A stretch of DNA of 64,000 nt from Duganella sacchari. GTDB lineage: Bacteria > Pseudomonadota > Gammaproteobacteria > Burkholderiales > Burkholderiaceae_D. The stretch lies in NCBI RefSeq assembly GCF_900143065.1, contig NZ_FRCX01000010.1, positions 174,462 through 238,461 on the forward strand. The letters run 5' to 3'. Position 1 is the stretch's first letter. Every line of letters begins with the position of its first letter. Shown one piece after another: positions 33,780 to 42,976 of this stretch. Under the pieces are notes generated by a model. It made no database searches and was not told where the DNA came from. It was given only the letters and a program-made list of their open reading frames with translations. Position numbers and translations under genes: made by a program.

Positions 33780-35033
33780 ATGACGACACCTGATACCGCA
33801 TCACCCGCCGCACCTGCTGCACCCGTAGTGACAGGCAATCTGAATTTTGTACTGATCTGCGTTTTTATCGACATGCTGGGCATCGGCCTGATCGTGCCGG
33901 TGCTGCCGGTGCTGGTCGGCCAGTTCACCGGCTCGCGCGACGCCCAGGCCGACTGGTATGGCTGGCTGGCCGCCGTGTTTGGCCTGATGCAGTTTATCTT
34001 CATGCCGATGCTGGGCGCGATCAGCGACCGTATCGGCCGCCGCCCCGTGCTGCTGTACTCCATGGCCGGCATGAGCATCAACTTCCTGACCACGGCATGG
34101 GCGCCGAATCTGGCCTGCCTGTTCATCGGCCGGGTAATCGGCGGCATGTCGTCGGCCAGCATGTCGGTGGCCTCGGCCTACGCGTCGGACATCTCGACGC
34201 CGGAGAACCGCGCCAAGAGCTTCGGCAAGATCGGCGCGGCGTTCGGCCTGGGATTCATCTGCGGCCCGGCGCTGGGCGGCCTGCTGGGCGACGTCGACCT
34301 GCGCCTGCCGTTCTATGTGGCGGGCGCGCTGTCCGCTGCCAACCTGCTGTACGGCTATTTCGTGGTGCCGGAATCGCTGCCCGCTTCGCGCCGTACGTCA
34401 TTCAGCCTGTCCAAGATCAATCCCTTCTCCGCCCTGATCCGGCTGACGCGCCGCGAAGACATCCGCGGCCTGGTGGTGACCTTCACGCTGGTAACGCTGG
34501 CGCAGATGATGCTGCAGACCACCTGGGTCCTGTACACCAACTTCCGCTTCAACTGGACCACCGGCCAGAATGGCCTGGCGCTGTTCTGCGTCGGCTTGAC
34601 GGCGGCGATCGTGCAGGCCGGCCTGCTGGGCATGCTGATTAAAAAATTCGGTGAAGTGAAGCTGTCGCTGCTGGGCATGGCCTCTGGCTTCCTGACCTAC
34701 ATCGCCTACGGCCTGGCGACCGAGGGCTGGATGATGTATGTGTTCATCCTCTGTAATGTGCTGTCGTTTGCGATCAACCCGGCGCTGCAGGGCATCATCT
34801 CCAAGTCCACCGCCCCGGAGCAGCAAGGCGAGTTGATGGGATCACTGCAATCGATCAGCAGCGTCGGCGTGATACTGATGCCGCGCCTGGGATCGGACAT
34901 ACTGGGCCGCGTCAGCCACCTGCCACCCAACGACTGGCGCTTCGGCAGCACGTTCTTCCTGTGCGCGGCGATGCAGGCGCTGGCGATTTTCGCCGCCGTG
35001 CGTTACTTCCGCAAGCACGCGGAGCTAGCGTGA
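33780..35033 (+). CDS. TetA/TCR-type MFS efflux transporter
   Basis: 417 residues with 12 predicted helices. MFS motif A appears as GAISDRIGRRPVLL after helix 2, and the helix-5 antiporter motif as GAAFGLGFICGPALGGLLG, typical of TetA-type drug/proton antiporters. The N-terminus is extended by an Ala/Pro/Thr stretch. This subgroup is common in proteobacterial chromosomes and does not by itself imply tetracycline resistance. It overlaps the following binding-protein gene by 4 bases. Confidence 0.87.
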   Translation: MTTPDTASPAAPAAPVVTGNLNFVLICVFIDMLGIGLIVPVLPVLVGQFTGSRDAQADWYGWLAAVFGLMQFIFMPMLGAISDRIGRRPVLLYSMAGMSINFLTTAWAPNLACLFIGRVIGGMSSASMSVASAYASDISTPENRAKSFGKIGAAFGLGFICGPALGGLLGDVDLRLPFYVAGALSAANLLYGYFVVPESLPASRRTSFSLSKINPFSALIRLTRREDIRGLVVTFTLVTLAQMMLQTTWVLYTNFRFNWTTGQNGLALFCVGLTAAIVQAGLLGMLIKKFGEVKLSLLGMASGFLTYIAYGLATEGWMMYVFILCNVLSFAINPALQGIISKSTAPEQQGELMGSLQSISSVGVILMPRLGSDILGRVSHLPPNDWRFGSTFFLCAAMQALAIFAAVRYFRKHAELA

Positions 35034-35836
35034 AAGGATGCGTGAAAGGATTGCTGCTGCTTGCCGCCAGCCTGCTGGCGCATAACGCCATTGCGGGGTG
35101 CACGCGCGAAGTGACGGTGCCGGTGTCGGCCAACGGCGCCAGCGTCATCGTCGATGGCCAGAATATCAAAGGCATCTATCCCGACCTGCTGCGTGCGATA
35201 GGCGCCAAGGCCGGCTGCCAGTTTGCGTTTACGGTGGTGCCGCGTGCTCGCCAGGTGGCCATGTTCACGTCCGGATCGGCCGACGTGCTGGCGCCCGCTT
35301 CGCGCACGGCAGCACGCGACAAGGCCGGCACCTTCATCCCCATGATCAATCACCGCGCCATGCTGATTTCCGTGAACAGCGGCCGCGCGCCGATCACCAG
35401 CGCGCATGATCTGCTGGCGCGGCGCGACCTGCGCGTGGCCGTGGTGCGCGGCTTTGACTACGGCGAGCATTACACGGCGCTCGTCGATGAACTGGGCAAG
35501 CAGGGACGCCTGTTTGTGGAAGTCGACGTGATTGCGGTGGCGCGGCTGCTGCACGCGGGGTCGGCCGACGTCACCATCATGGGGCCGACGCTGATGGCCG
35601 GCGCCATCCGCCGCGACCAGCGCGTGCACGGCCTGCAGGAAAAGCTGAAGGCGGAAGCGATAGCGGAACTGCCCTGGCAGCAGAGCGGCGCCTACATCTC
35701 GCACAAGCTCAAGCCGGAAGACCAGGCGGCCTTGCGTGAGGCGCTGGACAAGGCCGGCAAGTCCAACCAGATCATGGAAGGCTATCTGCACTACTTCCGC
35801 GCGGACGTGCTGAACGACAGCGTCCGCGCGCGCTAG
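35030..35836 (+). CDS. Periplasmic solute-binding protein (family 3-like)
   Basis: About 268 residues. The first start is GTG at 35030, overlapping the MFS stop (GTGA); a GTG at 35042 is also possible. A signal peptide follows (VKGLLLLAASLLAHNAIAG). The mature part has the binding-protein pattern: KGIYPDLLRAIGAKAGCQFA, VPRARQVAMFTSGSADVL, LRVAVVRGFDYG and SADVTIMGPT. It lacks a neighbouring ABC permease, and orphan members often serve as sensors or enzymes' partners. Ligand unknown. Confidence 0.75.
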   Translation: MKGCVKGLLLLAASLLAHNAIAGCTREVTVPVSANGASVIVDGQNIKGIYPDLLRAIGAKAGCQFAFTVVPRARQVAMFTSGSADVLAPASRTAARDKAGTFIPMINHRAMLISVNSGRAPITSAHDLLARRDLRVAVVRGFDYGEHYTALVDELGKQGRLFVEVDVIAVARLLHAGSADVTIMGPTLMAGAIRRDQRVHGLQEKLKAEAIAELPWQQSGAYISHKLKPEDQAALREALDKAGKSNQIMEGYLHYFRADVLNDSVRAR

Positions 35837-35841
35837 TCCGC

Positions 35842-37716
35842 TTATTTCACTTCAACCAGCGGCAGCTCCACGGCACTGTTGTGGAACACCTTCAGCGTCG
35901 CCTTCTGGTAATCGGCCGGCTTGGCGTAGAAGATGTTCGGCACATAGGTCTGGGGATTGCGGTCATACAGCGGGAACCAGCTGGACTGCACCTGCACCAT
36001 GATGCGGTGGCCCGGCAGGAACACGTGGTTGGCGTTCGGCAGCGCAAAGCGGTAGCGCTCGACGGCATTGGCCGGAATCGGTGATGGCGTCTCCAGGCTG
36101 TTGCGGTAACGGCCGCGGAAGATGTCCATGGCGATGCCCAGCTGGTAGCCGCCCAGCTCCGGCTGCGACGGCACTTCATCCGGATACACGTCAATCAGCT
36201 TCACCACCCAGTCAGCATCGGTGCCGGTGGTGGAAGCATACAGGTTGACCATCGGCTGGCCGGCGATCTGCACCCGGGTCTTCAGCGGCTCGGTGGTGTA
36301 GGTCAGCACATCGGTGCGGTCAGACACGGCGCGCTGGTCGCTGACCAGCCACGGACGCCACACATTGCCATCGCCCATCCGCACCGGACGCGGAACGAAC
36401 GGCACCGGCTTGGCCGGGTCGGACACGTATTCGTCATAGGCGGCGCTGTCCTTCGGCGCAGCGAAGCCCAGCTTGAAGCCGTCCTGCAGATAGATCGGCG
36501 TGAGCGTCTGCGCCACCGGCCATTGCGGCAGCTTCTGCCAGCGATTGACGCCGGTCTGGTAGAACAGCACGGGCGGCGTATCGGCAGCAGGCGCGCCGTC
36601 CCGGAGGTATTGGTCGAGGAAAGGCTGCATGTAGTCGCGGCGGAACTCCAGCGCGGTGTCGCCGGTGAACTTGAACACGCCGAGGCTGGAGCCGTCGTAA
36701 TTGACGCCGCTGTGGCGCCACGGGCCCACCACCAGGAAGTTCCTGTTGTTGGCGCTGTCCTTCGGCTCCAGCGCGCTATAGACGGCGTAGGCGCCGTAGA
36801 TGTCTTCCTGGTCCCAGTAGCCCACCACGGTCATGGTCGGCACTTTCAGATCGCGCCCGGCAAGGATTTTATCCAGCGCCTGGTGCTGCCAGTAGCTGTC
36901 GTAGGCCGGATGCTCGAACAGTTTTTTGGTGTAGTTGAGTTTGTCGAGGCCGAATTGCGCGGCGTACGCGGACACCGACCCGGCGCGCAGTACGCCATCG
37001 TAATCGTCATACACGCCGGTGGCCAGTTGCTTGCCGCCGCCTTTGGCGGCAGTCTGGCCGGCGATGTAGCTCAGGTTGGGCAGGCGGAAAGCGCCGTTGT
37101 GGAACCAGTCGTCGCCACGCCAGCCGTCGACCATGGGGCTCATCGGCACGGCGGCTTTGAGCGCCGGGTGCGGATTGACCAGCGCCATGAGCACGGTGAA
37201 GCCCTCGTAGGACGAACCGATCATGCCGACCTTGCCGTTGGATTCGGGCGTGTTCTTGACCAGCCAGTCGATGGTGTCCCAGGCGTCGGTGGAGTGGTCG
37301 GTGCGGGTGTTGTTGAGTGGGCCGATCAGCGGGCGGGTCATCACGTAATCGCCTTCCGAGCCGTATTTGCCGCGCACGTCCTGGAACACGCGGATGTAGC
37401 CTTCGCCGACCATGACCTCGTCGCCCTGGCCGACCGTGGCCTGCATGCTCGGGCTGGTATTGCGGCTGGCGCGGCCGCTGGCGTTGTACGGCGTGCGGGT
37501 CAGGACCATGGGCGCATGCTGGGCGCCTTTGGGGATCACGATGACGGTGTGCAGCTTGACGCCGTCGCGCATCGGTATCATCACTTCGCGCTTGATGTAG
37601 TCGGCCTCGGGAACGGTCGTATCGAACTTGGCGGGGATGTCCGGCGCCATGGCCGGCGTCTGCGCAAATACGGGGAAAGACAGGGCAAGCAATGCAGCAA
37701 CCACGGTACGATGCAT
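35842..37716 (-). CDS. CocE/NonD-family exported hydrolase (X-Pro peptidase fold)
   Basis: About 624 residues from MHRTVVAALLALSFPVFA, a signal peptide. The S15/CocE fold is clear: YIKREVMIPMRDGVKLHTVI, TRTPYNASGR, the nucleophile elbow GSSYEGFTVLMALV, VVGPWRHSGVNYDG with the catalytic His, and the C-terminal jelly-roll (GHRIMVQVQSSWFPLYDRNP). These enzymes cleave acyl or amide bonds, for example cocaine esterase, glutaryl-7-ACA acylase and alpha-amino-acid ester hydrolases. I start at 37714-37716 because the signal peptide begins there. Confidence 0.9.
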   Translation of the reverse strand: MHRTVVAALLALSFPVFAQTPAMAPDIPAKFDTTVPEADYIKREVMIPMRDGVKLHTVIVIPKGAQHAPMVLTRTPYNASGRASRNTSPSMQATVGQGDEVMVGEGYIRVFQDVRGKYGSEGDYVMTRPLIGPLNNTRTDHSTDAWDTIDWLVKNTPESNGKVGMIGSSYEGFTVLMALVNPHPALKAAVPMSPMVDGWRGDDWFHNGAFRLPNLSYIAGQTAAKGGGKQLATGVYDDYDGVLRAGSVSAYAAQFGLDKLNYTKKLFEHPAYDSYWQHQALDKILAGRDLKVPTMTVVGYWDQEDIYGAYAVYSALEPKDSANNRNFLVVGPWRHSGVNYDGSSLGVFKFTGDTALEFRRDYMQPFLDQYLRDGAPAADTPPVLFYQTGVNRWQKLPQWPVAQTLTPIYLQDGFKLGFAAPKDSAAYDEYVSDPAKPVPFVPRPVRMGDGNVWRPWLVSDQRAVSDRTDVLTYTTEPLKTRVQIAGQPMVNLYASTTGTDADWVVKLIDVYPDEVPSQPELGGYQLGIAMDIFRGRYRNSLETPSPIPANAVERYRFALPNANHVFLPGHRIMVQVQSSWFPLYDRNPQTYVPNIFYAKPADYQKATLKVFHNSAVELPLVEVK

Positions 37717-37757
37717 ATGAACTCCAGAGGAAGACTTCCAAAGGAGCAATCCTACCA

Positions 37758-38009
37758 TTAATGCAGGAGTTTAAAGAGGACCGCCGTCATCCCGGTCTGC
37801 ACGATAAGCAAGCCGAAAACCCATTGCAACAGTTCACTCTTCAGTCGCGCCAGATCCTGCGCCAGGCGTAAATCCAGATAACTTTTTGTGACCAGCTGAC
37901 TGTCGATCAGCTGAAACAGCGCCGACGCCAGCGCTTTGGCTTGCTTTTCAGGAAAGCCGCCTTCAATCAACGTGTCCATAAACGCTACCGAATCGAAATT
38001 GTCAGGCAT
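37758..38009 (-). CDS. Small coiled-coil membrane-anchored protein (DUF1640/CCDC90-like)
   Basis: About 83 residues from MPDNFDSVAF; ATG at 38007-38009 with AGGAGGG upstream. The helical N-terminal part (LIEGGFPEKQAKALASALFQ) leads into a coiled coil (KSYLDLRLAQDLARLKSELL) and one C-terminal membrane helix (WVFGLLIVQTGMTAVLFKLL). This is the DUF1640-type layout. Function unknown. It lies 41 bp upstream of the CocE gene on the same strand. Confidence 0.75.
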   Translation of the reverse strand: MPDNFDSVAFMDTLIEGGFPEKQAKALASALFQLIDSQLVTKSYLDLRLAQDLARLKSELLQWVFGLLIVQTGMTAVLFKLLH

Positions 38010-38215
38010 CTTGCCCTCCTGAGTTGGACCCTGGATGCCCACTATAGTTCCGCGTCACCACAGCGTTTTGCGGCCGCACAGCACCTTGACAGACAGGCCA
38101 CGACCTGCAACCATACGGCCATGATTTTTTTCGCCCCACTTCACGTCTGCACGTATTGGCGCCGCTCCTAGCGCAAGCGGCCACTGTCTACCCATAGTGA
38201 TGTGATATTTTTATC

Positions 38216-38246
38216 AACGCCGCCCTTGTCTGGTGGCGTTTTTATT
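38216..38246 (+). terminator. Hairpin with T-run upstream of trpS (terminator or attenuator)
   Basis: A 9-bp stem (AACGCCGCC / GGTGGCGTT, one G-T wobble) with a 7-base loop is followed by TTTTTATT. It faces + and lies about 40 bases before the trpS start, with no + strand gene upstream to terminate. It could therefore be an attenuator in the trpS leader, or end a short unannotated transcript. Confidence 0.5.
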
Positions 38247-38284
38247 CTGTGCGCGCTGGACCGGGGTAACGCAAAGGAACCCTG

Positions 38285-39334
38285 ATGAGTTTGCCTGAAC
38301 AGTCCAATACCGAAGCCGTCGCCACCGCCCCGAAAGGCCCGCAAATCATCCTGACCGGCGACCGTCCTACCGGTCCGCTGCACCTTGGCCATTACGTCGG
38401 CAGCCTGCGCAACCGCGTGCAGTACCAGCACGAATACAAGCAGTTCATCATGCTGGCCGACTCGCAAGCGCTGACCGACAATATGGACGACACCAACAAG
38501 GTGCACCGCAACGTGGTGGAAGTGGCGCTGGACTACCTGGCGGTCGGCATCGATCCAGCCAAATCCACCATCCTGATCCAGTCGCAGATCCCGGAACTGG
38601 CCGAGCTGACCTTCTACTACCTCAACATGGTCACCGTCGCCCGTCTCGAGCGCAATCCGACCGTGAAGACCGAGATCGCCCTGCGCGGCTTCGAGCGCGA
38701 TATCCCGGCCGGCTTCCTGACCTACCCGGCCTCGCAGGCCGCCGACATCTCGGCCTTCAAGGCCACGCTGGTGCCGGTGGGTGAAGACCAGATCCCGATG
38801 ATCGAACAGACCAACGAGATCGTGCGCCGCTTCAACCGCATCGCCGACAAGGAAATCCTGGTCGAGTGCAAGGCGCTGGTGCCGGACATCGGCCGCCTGC
38901 CAGGCATCGACGGCAAAGCCAAGATGAGCAAATCGCTGGGCAACACCATCAACCTGGGTTCCAGCGCGGCCGAAATCACCGCCGCCGTGAAGAAGGTCTA
39001 CACTGACCCGCTGCACCTGCGCGTGGAAGATCCTGGCCACCTGGAAGGCAACGTCGCCTTCATCTATTTGGACGCCTTCGATCCTGAAAAGGACAAGCTG
39101 GAAGAAATGAAAGCCCACTACGTGCGGGGCGGCCTGGGCGACTCCATCGTCAAGAAGCGTCTGGAACTGGTGCTGCAGGAAATGCTGGCGCCGATCCGCG
39201 CGCGCCGCGAAGAACTGGCGCAGGACAAGGGCCACATCATGCAGATGCTGAAAGAAGGCACGCTGCGCGCGCGCGAAGTGGCCGCCCAGACCGCGGACGA
39301 AGTGAAGGCCGCACTCGGCCTGAGCTACTTCTGA
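38285..39334 (+). CDS. trpS: Tryptophanyl-tRNA synthetase
   Basis: 349 residues. Class I aminoacyl-tRNA synthetase signatures: TGDRPTGPLHLGHYVGS (HIGH motif as HLGH, 33-36) and GKAKMSKSLGN (KMSKS, about 214-218). The rest follows bacterial TrpRS closely, including MLADSQALTDN and VPVGEDQIPMIEQTNEI. It charges tRNA-Trp. AAAGGAA lies upstream of the ATG. Upstream there is ~276 bp with only a hairpin and a 16-codon reading frame; see the finding on the leader. Confidence 0.96.
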   Translation: MSLPEQSNTEAVATAPKGPQIILTGDRPTGPLHLGHYVGSLRNRVQYQHEYKQFIMLADSQALTDNMDDTNKVHRNVVEVALDYLAVGIDPAKSTILIQSQIPELAELTFYYLNMVTVARLERNPTVKTEIALRGFERDIPAGFLTYPASQAADISAFKATLVPVGEDQIPMIEQTNEIVRRFNRIADKEILVECKALVPDIGRLPGIDGKAKMSKSLGNTINLGSSAAEITAAVKKVYTDPLHLRVEDPGHLEGNVAFIYLDAFDPEKDKLEEMKAHYVRGGLGDSIVKKRLELVLQEMLAPIRARREELAQDKGHIMQMLKEGTLRAREVAAQTADEVKAALGLSYF

Positions 39335-39381
39335 TCGCGCTCACGCTACTGTGGCTGGTATCGCTGTATGGCGTCGCCAGC

Positions 39382-39624
39382 GTGGCCTGCTTCATCACCT
39401 ACGCGGTCGACAAGTCGGCCGCCGTGCACCAGCGCCAGCGCATTTCGGAGAACGCCTTGCTGTTGCTGGGCTTTTGCTGCGGCTGGCCCGGCGGGCTGCT
39501 GGCGCAGCAATGGCTGCGCCATAAAACCAGCAAGACCAGTTTCCGCATCCGGTTCTGGATTACCGTGGCGCTGAATGTGGCCACTGCCGCGCTGCTGGTG
39601 CAGTACGCGGCATCGGCCGGCTAA
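39382..39624 (+). CDS. DUF1294 membrane protein
   Basis: At least 80 residues from a GTG at 39382. The conserved DUF1294 pattern is visible: AYAVDK/TYAVDKSAA, RISENALLLLGFCCGWPGG, QQWLRHKTSKTSFRIRFW and a last helix. The open frame extends upstream to 39331 without a stop and adds LIALTLLWLVSLYGVAS. This completes the first membrane helix, so translation probably starts earlier, perhaps at a CTG overlapping the trpS stop. It was formerly described as a cold-shock-related membrane domain; role unknown. Confidence 0.75.
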   Translation: MACFITYAVDKSAAVHQRQRISENALLLLGFCCGWPGGLLAQQWLRHKTSKTSFRIRFWITVALNVATAALLVQYAASAG

Positions 39625-40235
39625 TCGAGCAGGCCGTTCTCGCTCAGCACATCCTGCACCAGTTCCAGGCGCAGCACGGGATTTTCCTGCAGCAGCAGGC
39701 GCTGCTTCTCTTCCATATCCAGCCGCAGCAGCTCGCACCAGCGGTTGGCCACCCAGCCCGCTTCGTCCAGACGGTAAGGCGGCGCCAGCGACATATTTGC
39801 GGTGGAGATCTGCTTCTTTTGCAGCGAACGTATCAGCGCGCCCAAGGCGTTGGCCACGTCCTGCTGCTCGCTCGGGATGGGCACGACCATGTCTTCGGCC
39901 ACCTCGTCCACCTCGGCCATCCACAAGCCGTGCTTGAGCTGCTCGGCAGACTTGATCTGAAAGCGCGTCGTACCGATGCAGGAGATTTGCAGCAAACCAG
40001 GCAAGGGCGCGCTCCAGTCGAGGATGCGCGCCATGGTGCCGCAGCCGGACAGGGTTTCGTGCTGGTCCGGCACCCGCACCTCGCTGCCATCGAGCAGCGA
40101 AACAACACCGAACTCTTCGCCCTTGGCGATGCAGCGTTTGACCAGGTCAAGGTAGCGAACTTCAAACACCTGCAACGGCAGGTGACCGTCAGGAAACAGA
40201 ATCGTTTTCAGCGGAAAAAGGGGTATCGATGGCAT
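39621..40235 (-). CDS. LON substrate-binding-domain protein (no protease domain)
   Basis: 204 residues. The N-terminus IPLFPLKTILFPDGHLPLQV followed by FEVRYLDLVKRCI is the signature of the Lon N-terminal domain. GCGTMARILD and GTTRFQI continue it, and a C-terminal helical part ends the protein. No AAA+ or Ser-Lys protease domain is present, so it is a stand-alone LON-domain protein, common in proteobacteria; its clients are unknown. It overlaps the convergent DUF1294 gene by 4 bases. Confidence 0.9.
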   Translation of the reverse strand: MPSIPLFPLKTILFPDGHLPLQVFEVRYLDLVKRCIAKGEEFGVVSLLDGSEVRVPDQHETLSGCGTMARILDWSAPLPGLLQISCIGTTRFQIKSAEQLKHGLWMAEVDEVAEDMVVPIPSEQQDVANALGALIRSLQKKQISTANMSLAPPYRLDEAGWVANRWCELLRLDMEEKQRLLLQENPVLRLELVQDVLSENGLLD

Positions 40236-40269
40236 TTCGCTATCATCTCATGAAATGCACCAGATCGGT

Positions 40270-41550
40270 TCATGGCCGCCGGAAAATCGTTCCATCCTTC
40301 ATGACAAATTGCACTTTGTGAAGCACTGCAATGTCCTGCGTCGGGTCGCCCTGCACCGCCACCACGTCGGCCAGATAGCCGGGGCGGATCTGGCCCAGCG
40401 TGCCTGACTGCCCGAGTACTGCGGCGTTCACCACGGTGGCCGCGCGCAAAGCCTCGACCGGCGGCATGCCCAGCCGTACCATCCACTCCAGCTCGCGCGC
40501 ATTATCGCCATGCGCGAACACGCCCACATCACTGCCATTGCCGATGATGACGCCCAGCTTGCGCGCCAGCTGGAATGCGCGCGCCGCTGCCTGCATGGAC
40601 GGCGTGGGCGCCGCGCCACGCTGATATTTCTGGAAGTATTCGCTGGTCGCCTCCGGCGCGGTCAGGGTCGGGAAGTAGGCCACATGGCGTTCGGCCATCA
40701 GCCTGAAGGTGGCCTCACTGCCGCCATAGCCATGCTCGATGGTATCGACACCAGCCAGCGTGGCGCGGCGCATGCCTTCGTCCGTGCTGGCATGGGCCGC
40801 CACCTTGCGTCCCGATTCATGCGCGGTCTGCACGAGCGCAGTCAGCTCAATCTGGGAGAACGTGGCGTGCGCGCTGCCGTCGGCGCCGGTGCGGTAGTCG
40901 GCATACACCTTGATCCAGTCCGCACCGCGCGCGCCCTGCTCGCGGACCGCCTTGACCACTTCCTCCACACCGCTGGCTTCCTGCGCGCCCTTGGGCAAAT
41001 CCACGTCTGCGCGATAGCTGCGCGGCGACGGGCCATAACTGCCGCTGGCCACAATCGCGCGGGTCGCAATAAATAAACGCGGTCCGGGGATCACGCCATC
41101 ATTAATCGCCTTTTTAATGGCGACATCGGCATACAACGCGCCTTCGGTGCCCAGGTCGCGCAACGTGGTAAATCCCGCCTGTAAAGTTGCAGCGGCATGA
41201 CGCCCAGCCAGCAACGTGCGGTATTCGACCTGTTCCTTTAAGACCTGGTCATCCCACGAAGTTTCGTTATAAGGATGGAGCAGCACATGCGAGTGCAAAT
41301 CCATTAATCCAGGGATCAGCGTGGTATCCGGCAGTGCGATACGTTCGGCGCCAGCCGGGATATTCATTTTGTCTTCGGGACCGACTGCTGCAATCTTGTC
41401 ATTATGGATAAGCACAGCCCAATCCATATGCGGCGGACCTTCGCCGGTCCACACCCGGGCCGGGCTTAACAGCGTATCTGCCGCCTGAGCGGCTAGCGGG
41501 AATAGAACGATTAACAGCGGAAATAAGACAGCAATGCGGCCACGCTTCAT
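40270..41550 (-). CDS. Exported amidohydrolase-family enzyme
   Basis: 426 residues with signal peptide (IAVLFPLLIVLFPLAAQA). The metal-dependent amidohydrolase layout is clear: a composite beta-sandwich start (AVLIHNDKIAAVG), LIPGLMDLHSHVLL (H-x-H), VAAHASTDEGMRRA and VDTIEHGYGG (third and fourth His), and GNGSDVGVFAHGD (final Asp). It ends with LGQIRPGYLADVVAVQGDP. It is closest to imidazolonepropionase/Xaa-Pro dipeptidase-like exported amidohydrolases. Substrate not predictable. Confidence 0.9.
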   Translation of the reverse strand: MKRGRIAVLFPLLIVLFPLAAQAADTLLSPARVWTGEGPPHMDWAVLIHNDKIAAVGPEDKMNIPAGAERIALPDTTLIPGLMDLHSHVLLHPYNETSWDDQVLKEQVEYRTLLAGRHAAATLQAGFTTLRDLGTEGALYADVAIKKAINDGVIPGPRLFIATRAIVASGSYGPSPRSYRADVDLPKGAQEASGVEEVVKAVREQGARGADWIKVYADYRTGADGSAHATFSQIELTALVQTAHESGRKVAAHASTDEGMRRATLAGVDTIEHGYGGSEATFRLMAERHVAYFPTLTAPEATSEYFQKYQRGAAPTPSMQAAARAFQLARKLGVIIGNGSDVGVFAHGDNARELEWMVRLGMPPVEALRAATVVNAAVLGQSGTLGQIRPGYLADVVAVQGDPTQDIAVLHKVQFVMKDGTIFRRP

Positions 41551-41562
41551 ACGGTGCGCCCC

Positions 41563-41621
41563 AAAAAGAAAAAAGCTGGTACCGGGTTTATGAATATAAA
41601 CCCCGATGTACCAGCTTTTAA
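41563..41621 (-). terminator. Terminator of the H-NS-like gene
   Basis: Two nested arms (AAAGCTGGTAC / GTACCAGCTTT outside, GGGTTTA / TAAACCC inside) form a long stem. On the minus strand it is followed by TTTTTTCTTTTT. It lies between the H-NS gene stop and the amidohydrolase start. Confidence 0.85.
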
Positions 41622-41628
41622 TAAGGAA

Positions 41629-41919
41629 TTACTTAATCAGATAATCGTCTTTGTTCTTACCTTCCAGCCATTTTGGCGCGCGGCCACGGCCGGTCCAGGT
41701 CTGGCCGGTTGCGTCATCACGGTACTTGGTCGGCACCGGAGCGCGTGGCTTCGAGGTCTTTACCTTGGCCACACCACCCAGATCAGCAACGGTCAGACCG
41801 TGCTCACGCATGATGGCAGCGACTTTTTCTTTGGCTTGCGAAATTTCGTTTTTACGAGCGGATTCCGCCAGATTTTCCAGTTCGGCAATCTTTGCCTTGT
41901 ATTCCTGGTAGGTCGTCAT
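41629..41919 (-). CDS. H-NS/MvaT-like histone-family nucleoid protein
   Basis: 96 residues from MTTYQEYKAK; ATG at 41917-41919 follows AAAGGAA, so longer readings of the frame are rejected. N-terminal coiled coil for oligomerisation (IAELENLAESARKNEISQAK), a linker, and the C-terminal DNA-binding motif YRDDATGQTWTGRGRAPKWL, with the TGRGRAPKWL core of the BpH3-type H-NS family of betaproteobacteria. It silences AT-rich DNA. It has its own terminator and an AT-rich promoter region. Confidence 0.93.
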   Translation of the reverse strand: MTTYQEYKAKIAELENLAESARKNEISQAKEKVAAIMREHGLTVADLGGVAKVKTSKPRAPVPTKYRDDATGQTWTGRGRAPKWLEGKNKDDYLIK

Positions 41920-42061
41920 CTTAATTCCTTTGATCGTTGGGGGAGTGAGATTCTGTGAGATTTGATAGGCGCAATTTACCATACCTTCGCCAGAATATTC
42001 CACATATATCCAGCTAAATACCAATATAGCGATAAAAATGAATATTTTCCACAACTGTTAT

Positions 42062-42976
42062 TCATTCGCATAGCGGCCGTAGCTGTATTCCCTCTTGGAC
42101 CACATTTCTGATTAAATTAGCCAGCCGGCAGGTCGCCGGTCCGGCTAATTCAGGATTGGCAACCACAAGTGATAAAGATAATTTACGCCGCTGGCCCACG
42201 CGCAATGGCAAGGGTTTGAGTAAGCCCTGCTCCAGCTGCTTTTGTATTTTGTGTTCGGCCAGCCAGCCGAAGCCTATGCCGTTACAAATCATTTCCAGCC
42301 GCGTATGCGGACTGGTAACACTCCAGCGCTGATTACTATTCAGCCAGCCGTGATCGCGTGGATTCAATGTGCCCGAATCCCGCACCACAATATGCAAATT
42401 GCGGCTTAAATCATCCATTTCCAGTTCGCGCCCCAGCGCATGCAATGGATGGCAGGGATGGGCGACCGCGACAAATTCAATATCCATTAGCGCATCGCCG
42501 AGAAAACCGGAGGGAATACGGCTGACAATGCCAATATCCACGCGTTTTTCAAGCAACGCATCTTCCGCGCCGGACAACACGGTCTCTTCCAGGTTGACGC
42601 GCGTGTGTTTGGCCCAGGGTTCAAAATCCCGCAGCACCTGCACCAGCAACTCGACCGGGAACAGACTGTCCACGGCGATACTGACCTGCGGCTCCCAGCC
42701 CTCAACCAGGCTGCTGGCCAGCTGCTCCAGCTGAAACGCATCGCCCAGCAGCTCGCGCGCCTTGCTCAGCAGCGCCTCGCCATTTTTGGTCAACCGTGCG
42801 CGCCGGCCGTCGATTTCCAGCAGCTCCACCCCCAGCTGCTCCTGCAGCTTGGCCACCATATAGCTGACCGAGGACTGGCTACGGTGTAGCGCCTCCGCCG
42901 CTTGCGCATAGCCGCCGCATTCAACGATGGCCTGCAATACCTGCCATTGCTCCAGTGTGCTCCGGGGTATCTTCAT
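42062..42976 (-). CDS. LysR-family transcriptional regulator
   Basis: 304 residues. Winged helix at the N-terminus: LEQWQVLQAIVECGGYAQAA, then HRSQSSVSYMVAKLQEQLGV. The effector domain follows (QVSIAVDSLFPVELLVQVLR and GIVSRIPSGFLGDALMDIEF). Its ATG directly abuts the stop of the cyclase gene, so it is probably co-transcribed with it. That is unusual for a LysR gene, which is normally divergent from its target. Target and effector unknown. Confidence 0.92.
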   Translation of the reverse strand: MKIPRSTLEQWQVLQAIVECGGYAQAAEALHRSQSSVSYMVAKLQEQLGVELLEIDGRRARLTKNGEALLSKARELLGDAFQLEQLASSLVEGWEPQVSIAVDSLFPVELLVQVLRDFEPWAKHTRVNLEETVLSGAEDALLEKRVDIGIVSRIPSGFLGDALMDIEFVAVAHPCHPLHALGRELEMDDLSRNLHIVVRDSGTLNPRDHGWLNSNQRWSVTSPHTRLEMICNGIGFGWLAEHKIQKQLEQGLLKPLPLRVGQRRKLSLSLVVANPELAGPATCRLANLIRNVVQEGIQLRPLCE

